Source: Myxococcus eversor
GTDB taxonomy: Bacteria > Myxococcota > Myxococcia > Myxococcales > Myxococcaceae
NCBI RefSeq assembly: GCF_010894455.1
Contig: NZ_JAAIXY010000032.1
Location: 1 to 64,000 of the forward strand
Direction of reading: 5' to 3'
DNA: 64,000 nucleotides
The notes under the pieces were generated by a model. It made no database searches. It was not told the DNA's origin and saw only the letters and a program-made list of their open reading frames with translations. This document shows, piece by piece, positions 15,160-22,801 of the stretch. The position numbers and the translations under genes were made by a program. The first letter of the stretch is position 1, and each line of letters opens with the position of its first letter.

Positions 15160-15909
15160 ATGAATCGCCCGTTTTCGAGCGCGGCGCTCACCGCCGCCCT
15201 GGTGGTGCTGTCGCCGCTGGGTGCCCTCGCCGGCTCCGTCTACCTCAACGGTGTGTTGATCGACGGCGTCACCAACACGAAGTTCGAGAAGGCCACCGTC
15301 CGCATCGACGAGGCCGGCAACATCCACATCGATGCACCGGGCTACCGCGCGTCGACGACGACGGTGGCGCCTCCGCCGACGGTTCCAGCGCAGGCCGCCA
15401 TGGCGCCCGGGGCGGCGACGCCCGCGGCGCCCTCCGGGGCGACTCCCGCCGTGGCCCAGGCCGCTACCCCCCAGGCCATGGCCGTGCCGGCCTCCGGACA
15501 GGGCGCTCCCGCTGCTGTCGCCGCCCCCGCCGTGGCCACGACGCCGGGGCGTGTCACCCAGCGCTACTGGCTGGTGACGGAGCAGACGGTGCCGGGGATG
15601 ACCGAGTACGACATCGACGTGTACGTCAACTCGCGGTGGCTGCGGAAGCTGCGCGGCAACGAGGACCAGGTCGTCGTCGACGTCACCAGGCACCTGCAGC
15701 CGGGCACCAACCAGGTGATGTTGATGGCGAAGAAGGTCGGCACGGGCTCGCGGCGCAGCGATTCGCCCAAGCACGTGTTCCGGGTCATCATCGGGGAAGG
15801 CAACGAGGGCGGTGGGAACGTGATGATCGACAACCCCCTCATCCGCTTCCAGACGACGGCGGCGGAGTCGAAGGACGTCACACAGGAGTTCACCCTCACC
15901 ACGCGCTGA
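15160..15909 (+). CDS. Secreted protein of unknown function with Ala/Pro-rich linker
   Basis: A 249-residue protein with an N-terminal signal peptide (MNRPFSSAALTAALVVL..., probable cleavage after LGALA, residue 24). Next comes a short conserved-looking block (GSVYLNGVLIDGVTNTKFEKATVRID), an Ala/Pro/Thr linker (about residues 67-128) and a C-terminal beta-rich domain (QRYWLVTEQTVPGMTEYDIDVYVN to FRVIIGEGNEGG). The ATG has GAGG about 10 bases upstream; an in-frame extension to 15079 was rejected because it precedes the signal peptide. No family was recognised; a periplasmic or surface role is inferred. Confidence 0.75.
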   Translation: MNRPFSSAALTAALVVLSPLGALAGSVYLNGVLIDGVTNTKFEKATVRIDEAGNIHIDAPGYRASTTTVAPPPTVPAQAAMAPGAATPAAPSGATPAVAQAATPQAMAVPASGQGAPAAVAAPAVATTPGRVTQRYWLVTEQTVPGMTEYDIDVYVNSRWLRKLRGNEDQVVVDVTRHLQPGTNQVMLMAKKVGTGSRRSDSPKHVFRVIIGEGNEGGGNVMIDNPLIRFQTTAAESKDVTQEFTLTTR

Positions 15910-15937
15910 CGGGGGAGGGTTCACGGAGAGACACGTC

Positions 15938-16402
15938 GTGTTCAACCTGGATGAGCGCTACCGCGGGCTTCCCGCGACGCGTGAGCAGATCCTCGCGCTG
16001 CACACCTCGCTCAACACGCCACATGTGGCCATCCCCGGCAAGCAGGCCGGGCCGGCCCAGGCGTTCGTCGTGGGCCTCCGGGGAGGGCAGGGGGCGGCCG
16101 TCTTCGTCTACCTCTACCTCGCCGAGGCGGGGGACTGCGCCGTGTACCTGTCCGGCCGCCGCAACATGACGGCGGACGAGTACCGCGACGACGAGGGGGA
16201 GGCGCTGGCCTTCGTCGAGTCGCTCGGCTTCATGATGGATGACGCCAACTGGCGCGCGCAGCCCGCGGAGTTGCAGGACGAGATGCTCAAGACGCTGCCG
16301 GTCTTCTTCAAGGACCCCACGCTCGTGCCGGCGGTGAAGGCGCGCGCGGAGGAGAAGAAGAACGTCACCACCACCCTGGGCCGGTTCCTCGCGGCCTTCT
16401 GA
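15938..16402 (+). CDS. Hypothetical protein
   Basis: A 154-residue soluble protein with no signal peptide or membrane span. It starts at GTG 15938 with CGGAGAG upstream (MFNLDERYRGLPATREQ). The central part is beta-rich (GAAVFVYLYLAEAGDCAVYLSGRRNMTADEYRDDEGEALAFVESLGF). The C-terminal half is helical and charged (KARAEEKKNVTTTLGRF). It sits 28 bases after the secreted protein and 43 bases before the Tgl-like gene, so it is probably in the same transcript. I do not recognise a family. Confidence 0.75.
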   Translation: MFNLDERYRGLPATREQILALHTSLNTPHVAIPGKQAGPAQAFVVGLRGGQGAAVFVYLYLAEAGDCAVYLSGRRNMTADEYRDDEGEALAFVESLGFMMDDANWRAQPAELQDEMLKTLPVFFKDPTLVPAVKARAEEKKNVTTTLGRFLAAF

Positions 16403-16445
16403 CTCCCTGCCCCCCACTCCCTTTCCGTCGTCGAGAACCGCCCCC

Positions 16446-17207
16446 ATGCTCCGCCTCGTCCCAGCAACCTGCTCCCTCGCGCTCGTGCTCGCGCTCTCCG
16501 GCTGCGTCCATACCCCCACGGAGAAGGAGCGCCGCAGCGCGGAGATCCACTACGACCTGGCGCTCCAGGCCCAGCAGCAGGGACACCTCCAGGACGCGCT
16601 GCGCGAGCTGCAGGTGTCCCTGGAGAATGACCCGGACTACCCGGAGGCCCACAACGCCATCGGCATCCTGCTGCACATGGTCTTCAGCCGGCCGGCCGAG
16701 GCGGTGAAGCACTACGAGCACGCGCTGAAGGTGCGGCCGGGCTTCTCCGAGGCGCGCACCAACCTGGCCAACGTGCACCTGGACCAGTCCCGCTACGCAG
16801 AGGCCATCAAGCTCTATGAGCAGGTCCTCAACGACATGCTCTACCTGACGCCCTACATCGCCCAGGCGAACATGGGCTGGGCACTCTACAAGAAGGGCGA
16901 CACGACGCGCGGGGTGAGCAGCCTCAAGGCCTCCGTGACGACCAACCCCGGCTTCTGCCTGGGCTACCGCAACCTGGGCATCATCTACGACGAGACGGGC
17001 AAGCTGGATGAGTCGTGCCGCCAGTTCTCCCGCTTCCGCGAGAACTGTCCGGAAGCGGCCGAAGCGCACATGCGCGAAGGCGTCTGCCTGGCGAAGCTGG
17101 GGCAGGCGGATGCCGCCAAGCAGGCCTTCCAGTTCTGCGAGGCCAAGGCCAAGGCGGGCGAGCAGGAGATGAAGGACGACTGCCGAAGGCTGCTCGAAAA
17201 GCTCTAG
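16446..17207 (+). CDS. tgl: Six-TPR outer-membrane lipoprotein, Tgl/PilW-like
   Basis: A 253-residue lipoprotein with lipobox LSGC (Cys20). Six consecutive TPR units can be laid out from about residue 32 to 235 (for example EAHNAIGILLH...AVKHYEHALKVRPG and EARTNLANVHLDQ...EAIKLYEQVL). Tgl of Myxococcus xanthus, a six-TPR lipoprotein of about the same size, is needed to assemble the type IV pilus secretin PilQ for social motility and can be passed between cells. Architecture and length match, but identity to Tgl itself is inferred. It is followed closely by an HTH-membrane gene and recO. Confidence 0.72.
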   Translation: MLRLVPATCSLALVLALSGCVHTPTEKERRSAEIHYDLALQAQQQGHLQDALRELQVSLENDPDYPEAHNAIGILLHMVFSRPAEAVKHYEHALKVRPGFSEARTNLANVHLDQSRYAEAIKLYEQVLNDMLYLTPYIAQANMGWALYKKGDTTRGVSSLKASVTTNPGFCLGYRNLGIIYDETGKLDESCRQFSRFRENCPEAAEAHMREGVCLAKLGQADAAKQAFQFCEAKAKAGEQEMKDDCRRLLEKL

Positions 17208-17226
17208 TCTGCTATCTGGGCGTATC

Positions 17227-17613
17227 GTGGACCACGTCGACTTCGGCAAGTACCTGAGCCAGCAGCGCGACCTCCGGGGCATGTCCCTGGAGGATGTCGC
17301 GCGGGAGACCAAGATTCCCCCGACGCTCATCGCCGCCCTGGAAGCGGGCCAGGTGGAGCGGCTGCCCTCGCGCATCTTCGTGGTGAACTACATCAAGGCG
17401 TACGCGCAGGTCATCGGCCTGGCCCCGGAAGAGGCCGTGCTGCGCTACGAAGAGGTGGACCGCTCGGTGCCATCTCCGTCTCCCGCCCAACTGGAGAAGG
17501 AACGACGCAAGCGCGCCTACGTGGGACTGTCCGTCCTCCTGGTGGCCCTGGCGTTGGGCGTCTACCTGTTCCTCGTGCTGAGCGGGAAGCTTCCTTCTCC
17601 GCTCGCGCGTTGA
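17227..17613 (+). CDS. HTH protein with C-terminal membrane span (RodZ-like N-terminal domain)
   Basis: A 128-residue protein starting at GTG 17227. Residues 5-72 form a helix-turn-helix of the RodZ/HTH_25 type (FGKYLSQQRDLRGMSLEDVARETKIPPTLIAALE, then FVVNYIKAYAQVIGL). A short Pro/Ser linker and a basic stretch follow (EKERRKRAY). One membrane span covers about 98-118 (VGLSVLLVALALGVYLFLVLS). It lacks the periplasmic domain of full RodZ. Its stop overlaps the possible TTG start of recO (TTGA), so the two are coupled. Role in cell shape is only a guess. Confidence 0.8.
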   Translation: MDHVDFGKYLSQQRDLRGMSLEDVARETKIPPTLIAALEAGQVERLPSRIFVVNYIKAYAQVIGLAPEEAVLRYEEVDRSVPSPSPAQLEKERRKRAYVGLSVLLVALALGVYLFLVLSGKLPSPLAR

Positions 17614-18356
17614 ATGACGTCATGGAGCGCTACGACGACGATGCGCTCGTGCTGTCCACCATGGACTACGGCGAGGCGGATCGCCTCGTCACGCTGCTGA
17701 CGCGCGAGCACGGGAAGCTGACGGCCTTCGCCTCGGGGGCTCGCAAGAGCAAGCGACGCTTCGCTGGCGCGCTGGAGCCGTTCATGCGGCTGCGCGTCCA
17801 CATCGTCGAGACACGCGGCTCCACCGTGCGGCTGGACTCCACGGACATCGTCGCCGGCTACTACGCCGCGCGAGAGGACCTGTCGCTCATCGCCCGCGCG
17901 CTCTACGCCGTGGAGCTGTGCCGGGAGCTGACTCGAGACCACGAGCCGCAGCCGGAGCTCTTCTTCCTGCTCGAGGCCTACCTGCGCCGCCTGGACGCGA
18001 AGGAGGCGGGCCCCACGTCGCTCCTGGCCTTCGAGCTGTCGGCCCTGGCCCACGCGGGCCTGATGCCTCGCTTCGACGCGTGCTCGCTGTGCGGGAAGGA
18101 GCCGGGTGAGCGTCCCCGGTTCGACCAGGCCCACGGAGGCGCTGTCTGCGAGGCCTGCAGCCTGCGCGTCCGCGAGGCCGTCCCCATTCCCGTGGAGCTG
18201 CTCTCCGGACTGCGCGCGCTCCAGGAGGGCGAGCGCACGCCACTCCCCGCGGACCTGCGCGCCCGGGCTCGGAGTCTGCTCAACATCTTCATCGCCCACC
18301 ACCTGGGGCGACGTCTCAAGAGCGTGGACTTCATGGCCCAGGTGGGCCTGGACTGA
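17610..18356 (+). CDS. recO: DNA repair protein RecO
   Basis: A 248-residue recombination mediator that helps load RecA with RecF/RecR. The N-terminal OB domain is visible (ALVLSTMDYGEADRLVTLLTREHGKLTAFASGARKSKRRFAGALEPF). The C-terminal part has a four-cysteine zinc site (CSLCGKEPGERPRF...CEACSLR). The frame opens with TTG at 17610, overlapping the upstream stop; ATG at 17622 (MERYDDDALV) is an equally good start. The length is that of the family. Confidence 0.93.
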   Translation: MNDVMERYDDDALVLSTMDYGEADRLVTLLTREHGKLTAFASGARKSKRRFAGALEPFMRLRVHIVETRGSTVRLDSTDIVAGYYAAREDLSLIARALYAVELCRELTRDHEPQPELFFLLEAYLRRLDAKEAGPTSLLAFELSALAHAGLMPRFDACSLCGKEPGERPRFDQAHGGAVCEACSLRVREAVPIPVELLSGLRALQEGERTPLPADLRARARSLLNIFIAHHLGRRLKSVDFMAQVGLD

Positions 18357-18397
18357 CGGAAAAAAGGGCGCGCGGTCCGCGCCGCGGGGGAGGAACC

Positions 18398-19402
18398 ATG
18401 AGCGAGGGACAGGAGTCGCCGCTGGACGTGGTGTGCTTCGGTGAGACGCTGGTGGACTTCCTTCCCTCGCAACAGGGCAAGCGCGTGCGCGAAGTCGCCG
18501 CATGGCATCCCTGTCCCGGAGGCTCGCCGGCCAACGTCGCGGTGGGCGTGGCTCGACTGGGGCTGCGGCCGGCCATGCTCGGCGTCGTGGGCGCTGACGA
18601 GTTCGGTCACTTCCTGCGCGAGCGACTGGCCCAGGAGGGCGTGAATGTCAGCCACCTGCGCCAGACGCCGGACGCTCGCACCGGGCTGGTGTTCATCTCC
18701 CTGGATGCGAAGGGGGAGCGCAGCTTCACCTTCTTCCGGACGCGCTCCGCGGAGTTCCTCCTGGGCGAGGCCGACGTGGACGCGGACTTCCTGCTCCAGG
18801 CGAAGGCCGTGCACTGCGGCTCCAACTCCCTGCAACGCGACGAGGCCCGCGCGGCCACCGTGCGGATGCTCGGGCTGGCGCGCGACGCGGGCCGCATCGT
18901 GAGTTGTGACCCCAACCTGCGCCTGCATGCGTGGGAGGACCCGGAGCAGCTCAAGGGACTGCTCACGCGGATGCTGCCCTTGTGCACCGTGGTGAAGCTG
19001 TCCGAGGAGGAGATTGGCTTCGTCACCGGCACGGAGTCTCCCGAGCAGGCCCTGCTGCGGCTGTCGGCGCTCGGCGTGCGGCTGCCCGTGGTGACGCTGG
19101 GCGAGCGGGGCGCGCTGTTCCTGTGGCGAGGAGAGCGAATCCATGTCCCGGCGCCACGGGCCCACGTGGTGGACACGACGGGAGCAGGGGACGGTTTCGT
19201 CGCGGCGCTGCTCCATGGCCTCGTGCGGTGGTACGGCGGCGCGCATGCCCTGGAGTCCGCCACGCGCGAAGAGCTGGTGGCGCTGACGACCTTCGCTTGC
19301 GCGGTCGCCGCTCGCGTCGTCGAGAAGCCAGGCGCGGTGGAGGGGCTGCCTCGCGCGGAAGAGCTCTCCGAGGTCTGGCCCACGCGCCCCGCCGCGCGTT
19401 GA
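18398..19402 (+). CDS. PfkB-family carbohydrate kinase (fructokinase-like)
   Basis: A 334-residue ribokinase-family sugar kinase. The N-terminal signature is VVCFGETLVDFLP, with the substrate loop GGSPANVAVGVARLG near residues 46-60. The C-terminal PfkB signature DTTGAGDGFVAALLHG contains the catalytic Asp and anion hole. The sequence resembles fructokinases most, though 2-keto-3-deoxygluconate or another sugar is possible. A GGGGGAGGAACC Shine-Dalgarno precedes the ATG. It lies 41 bases after recO. Confidence 0.88.
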   Translation: MSEGQESPLDVVCFGETLVDFLPSQQGKRVREVAAWHPCPGGSPANVAVGVARLGLRPAMLGVVGADEFGHFLRERLAQEGVNVSHLRQTPDARTGLVFISLDAKGERSFTFFRTRSAEFLLGEADVDADFLLQAKAVHCGSNSLQRDEARAATVRMLGLARDAGRIVSCDPNLRLHAWEDPEQLKGLLTRMLPLCTVVKLSEEEIGFVTGTESPEQALLRLSALGVRLPVVTLGERGALFLWRGERIHVPAPRAHVVDTTGAGDGFVAALLHGLVRWYGGAHALESATREELVALTTFACAVAARVVEKPGAVEGLPRAEELSEVWPTRPAAR

Positions 19403-19429
19403 CGTACCGCCGCGGCGGAGTCTCGCGGC

Positions 19430-20800
19430 CTACTGGGGCGTGATTCGCGTCACGAAGCTGTCCGTCGAAGACATCCCCGTCACCGGACCCGAGCCGAAGT
19501 CGAGGGTACCGACGAGCCGTCCCCAGAGGACGACATCGCGCAGGCCCGCGCTCGCGACGCGCAGCGCGGACTGGTTGCCGACGTCACCGAAGGCACGTCC
19601 CCAGCGCGTCACGCCGTCGCCGCCCAGCTTCGCCACGAAGATGTCATCACCGCCCGCGCTCGTCAGTCGGCCTTCTCCGAAGTCGATGGACGTACTGAAC
19701 GCGCCCGTCACCACCGCGTTCCCCTCGAAGTCGACGTCCACGTCGTAGCCCCAGTCGAAGCCCGGGCCACCGAAGCTCCGGCTCCAGCGGTGCTGCCCCG
19801 CGCCATCCAGCGAGGTGACGAACACGTCGCCATCGCCGCTCGAGAGGGGACCGCCGCCATGGTCCACCGTGCCGATGAACGCGCCCGTCGCCACGACGTT
19901 GCCAGACGGGTCCGCCGCCAGTCGCCAGAAGGTCTGCGTCCGCAGCGCGCCGAAGCCCCGCGCCCAGAGGGGCTTGCCATGGGCATCCAGCTTCAGCACG
20001 TACACGTTGAAGCCAGGCTCGGAGAGCCAGGGCTCGCCGTCGAACGACAGCGTGTTCATGTAGCCGCTGCTGATGAACAGGTTGTCGTCCGAGTCCACCG
20101 CCAGCGAGGCGAGGGTGCTCTCGGGACCCGCCTCGTAGTGGAGGTTCCACACGCGTGCGCCCGTACGTCCCGCCAGCCGCACGACGAACTGATTCAACGG
20201 GCCCTTCGTTGGAATCGGCCCGTCGCCGTAGTCGATGGCTCCATCGAAGTAGCCGCTCACGAGCACGTCTCCATCGGACGCGACGGCGAGCGTGCCCGTC
20301 TGTTGCTGTCCTCCATCGCCGAAGCAGCGGCTCCAGACATGTCCACCCGAGGCGTCGAGCTTCGCCACGAAGGCGCGCGGAAAACCGGGCTCGCCACGGC
20401 AGGGCAGGGGCCCTCCGCCAAAGTCGAGCAGGCCCCAATAGTCGCCCGTGATGACCACGTTGCCCACGCTGTCGACGGCGATGCCCGTCGCCTGTTGGTA
20501 GCTCTCGTCTCCGTAGCGCCGGCTCCAGAGCACCTGTCCTCGTGGGTCGAACCTCGCCACGACGATGTCCGAGCGCGAGGTGCCGACAATCGCGGTGTGT
20601 CCGTCCGGTTGAACCGCCAGGTCTCCAAACCCGTCGACCCCGCCGTACGTCGAGGTCCAGTCACGACTCGGGGACTCCAGCGCCCGAGGTCGCTCGCTCG
20701 ACTCCGCCGCCGTCGCCACCTCCGCCTCGGTGCTGACGCCACAGGCCGCCACCAGGACCGAGAGCCACAGGGAGGATGAAAGTCTGAATATCGAGTTCAT
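19430..20800 (-). CDS. SBBP-type beta-propeller lipoprotein
   Basis: A 456-residue lipoprotein with lipobox VAAC (Cys20). The mature part is built from about six repeats of a propeller blade unit of the type WSR.(Y/F)GD..., AVDS.GNVV.TG.., (I/L)DFG.G.L, FV.KLD..G, as in SBBP (beta-propeller repeat) proteins. It should sit in the outer membrane or periplasm. Function is unknown; such proteins are abundant in myxobacteria. It converges on the sugar kinase gene (27-base gap with a CCGCCGCGGCGG palindrome) and diverges from the OPT gene. Confidence 0.82.
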   Translation of the reverse strand: MNSIFRLSSSLWLSVLVAACGVSTEAEVATAAESSERPRALESPSRDWTSTYGGVDGFGDLAVQPDGHTAIVGTSRSDIVVARFDPRGQVLWSRRYGDESYQQATGIAVDSVGNVVITGDYWGLLDFGGGPLPCRGEPGFPRAFVAKLDASGGHVWSRCFGDGGQQQTGTLAVASDGDVLVSGYFDGAIDYGDGPIPTKGPLNQFVVRLAGRTGARVWNLHYEAGPESTLASLAVDSDDNLFISSGYMNTLSFDGEPWLSEPGFNVYVLKLDAHGKPLWARGFGALRTQTFWRLAADPSGNVVATGAFIGTVDHGGGPLSSGDGDVFVTSLDGAGQHRWSRSFGGPGFDWGYDVDVDFEGNAVVTGAFSTSIDFGEGRLTSAGGDDIFVAKLGGDGVTRWGRAFGDVGNQSALRVASAGLRDVVLWGRLVGTLDFGSGPVTGMSSTDSFVTRITPQ

Positions 20801-20902
20801 GCGGACAGGCTAGGAAGGCCGATCCGCGTGATGCAAGGCGTACCCGGCCCTCGTGTCGGAGGCGGGGTGAGGGGCTCGTGCTGGAGGGGGCGGGATGAAA
20901 AG

Positions 20903-22786
20903 ATGGGGTGGCCCATGGCCTTTCCCTCACCGCATGACTTGCCCGCCGAGGAGGCGCCGCCGCTGGCGCCATCCGCTGCGTCCCTGTCGCTGCTGAGCAT
21001 TCCGGGAGACACACCCGAGGCCACGGATACCTATTGGCTGACCCACGTCTACCAGGGGGACCGACTCCCGCAGTTCACCCTCCGCTCGGTGCTGCTGGGC
21101 GCGGGCATCGGCGTCATCACCTGCGCCACCAATCTCTACATGGGCCTCAAGACGGGGCTCGCCTTCGGCGTCGCCGTCACCGCCGCGTTGCTCGCCCATA
21201 CCTCGCATGGACTCCTGCGTCGGCTCACTCCAGGACTCGCCGGCGCGCCCCTGTCTCCACTGGAGACCTGCAATGCACAGGCAGTCGCCTCTGCCGCGGG
21301 CTATGCCACGGGCGGCGCGCTCGTCTCCGTGCAAGGCGCCTGGCTGATTGTCACCGGCCAGCATCCCTCCGGGCCGATGCTCCTCGCATGGACCTTCTTC
21401 CTCTCCGCGCTCGGAGTCCTCTTCGCGGTTCCCTTCAAGCGACAGCTCGTGGACCGCGAGCAGCTTCCCTTCGCCTCCGGCGCCGCCGCCGCCACCACCA
21501 TTCGCACGCTGCACTCGACGGGGGCTGAAGCCGCGCCTCGGGTCCGGCTGCTGGGATTGGGAACCCTGTTGTCCGGGCTCATCACCGCGGCCCGTGACGG
21601 GTGGGGACGGCTTCCCGCATCGATTCCCTTCCCGGGCTCGTGGGGGGGCGTACCCCTGGAGCGGCTGGGCTTCGGCCTGGACATGAGCCTGTTGTCCGTG
21701 GGCGCGGGGGCGCTGCTCGGGCCGCGCATCACGACGTCGCTGATGCTGGGAGCGCTCATCATCCACGGGCTCGTGGCTCCTCGCGTGTTCGGCTCCGGCC
21801 TTGTCTCCGTGGAGAAGGGGGACTTCTTCGAGTGGTGCCTGTGGCCTGGCGCGGCCATGCTCGTCACGGCGTCGTTGCTCCAGTTCCTGCTCGAAGCTCG
21901 CATCCTGCGACGCGCCTGGTGGGGGATGTTCTCCCGTCGCGCCTCGCCGCCGCATCCCGTGGATGCCTTGCAGGTGCCGCGCACCTGGCTCCTCGCGGGC
22001 CTCGTCGTGGTGGTGCCTGCGACCCTGGTCGTCGCGAATCGCGGCTTTGGGGTTCCCCTCGCGCACGCGGCGCTCGCCATCGCGATGTCCTTCGTCCTGT
22101 GTCTCATCTCGTGTCGTGTCACGGGCGAGACGGATGCCACTCCCGTGGGCGCGCTCAGCCAGGTGACGCAAATCACCTATGGCGTCCTGCTGCCCCACCA
22201 GGTGAATGCCAACCTCGCCACCGCGGGCATCACCGTCAACTCGGCCTCGTCGTCGGCGGACCTGCTCACCGACCTGAAGACGGGACACCTGCTGGGTGCG
22301 AATCCCCGCCGGCTGTTCCTCGCGCAGTTGATCGGCTCGGGGGTGGGCGCGCTCGCGGTGGTGCCGCTGTTCTTCCTGCTCGTGCCGGACCGCGAGGCAC
22401 TGGGGGGCGAGCGCCTCCCCGCGCCCGCCGCCTTCGTCACCGCGAGCGTCGCGCGTGTCTTGTCGTCGGGGCTGGGCACGCTGGCACCCGCGACTCGCGC
22501 CGCCGTGGGTTGGGCCGCGCTCGCAGCCGTGGTCCTCGTCCTCGCGGAGCGGCTGCTCCCTCCTCGTGCGCGACGGTGGGTTCCCTCGCCGCTGGGCATG
22601 GGGCTGGCGTGCCTGCTCGCACCCTCCTCCTCGCTGAGTCTGTTTCTCGGCGGGCTTGTCGCCGCGCTGGTGGGATACGTGAAATCCACGACAGCGGAGG
22701 GCCGCATGGTGACGTTGGCCGCGGGAGTCATCGCGGGCGAAGGGCTGGTGGGCGTCGGCATCGTCCTGGTTCAGGCGCTCTGGTAG
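20903..22786 (+). CDS. OPT-family oligopeptide/metal-chelate transporter
   Basis: About 628 residues of mostly hydrophobic sequence with 14 or more candidate membrane spans. It begins with the family-like PEATDTYWLTHVYQGDRLPQFTLRSVLLGAGIGVITCATNLYMGLKTGLAFG. Other OPT-type pieces are LPFASGAAAATTIRTLHS and a CRVTGETDATPVGALSQVTQITYG stretch. OPT proteins import peptides or metal chelates across the inner membrane; the substrate cannot be read here. The ATG at 20903 (MGWPMAF) was chosen; 20915 is an alternative. It ends 15 bases before the next gene. Confidence 0.85.
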   Translation: MGWPMAFPSPHDLPAEEAPPLAPSAASLSLLSIPGDTPEATDTYWLTHVYQGDRLPQFTLRSVLLGAGIGVITCATNLYMGLKTGLAFGVAVTAALLAHTSHGLLRRLTPGLAGAPLSPLETCNAQAVASAAGYATGGALVSVQGAWLIVTGQHPSGPMLLAWTFFLSALGVLFAVPFKRQLVDREQLPFASGAAAATTIRTLHSTGAEAAPRVRLLGLGTLLSGLITAARDGWGRLPASIPFPGSWGGVPLERLGFGLDMSLLSVGAGALLGPRITTSLMLGALIIHGLVAPRVFGSGLVSVEKGDFFEWCLWPGAAMLVTASLLQFLLEARILRRAWWGMFSRRASPPHPVDALQVPRTWLLAGLVVVVPATLVVANRGFGVPLAHAALAIAMSFVLCLISCRVTGETDATPVGALSQVTQITYGVLLPHQVNANLATAGITVNSASSSADLLTDLKTGHLLGANPRRLFLAQLIGSGVGALAVVPLFFLLVPDREALGGERLPAPAAFVTASVARVLSSGLGTLAPATRAAVGWAALAAVVLVLAERLLPPRARRWVPSPLGMGLACLLAPSSSLSLFLGGLVAALVGYVKSTTAEGRMVTLAAGVIAGEGLVGVGIVLVQALW

Positions 22787-22801
22787 CGTCACGTTCCACC
22801 G

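Noticed and set aside
19408..19420. CCGCCGCGGCGG palindrome between the sugar kinase and the propeller lipoprotein genes as terminator
   Set aside because: It is short with no loop or T-tract; a GC-rich chance palindrome is as likely.
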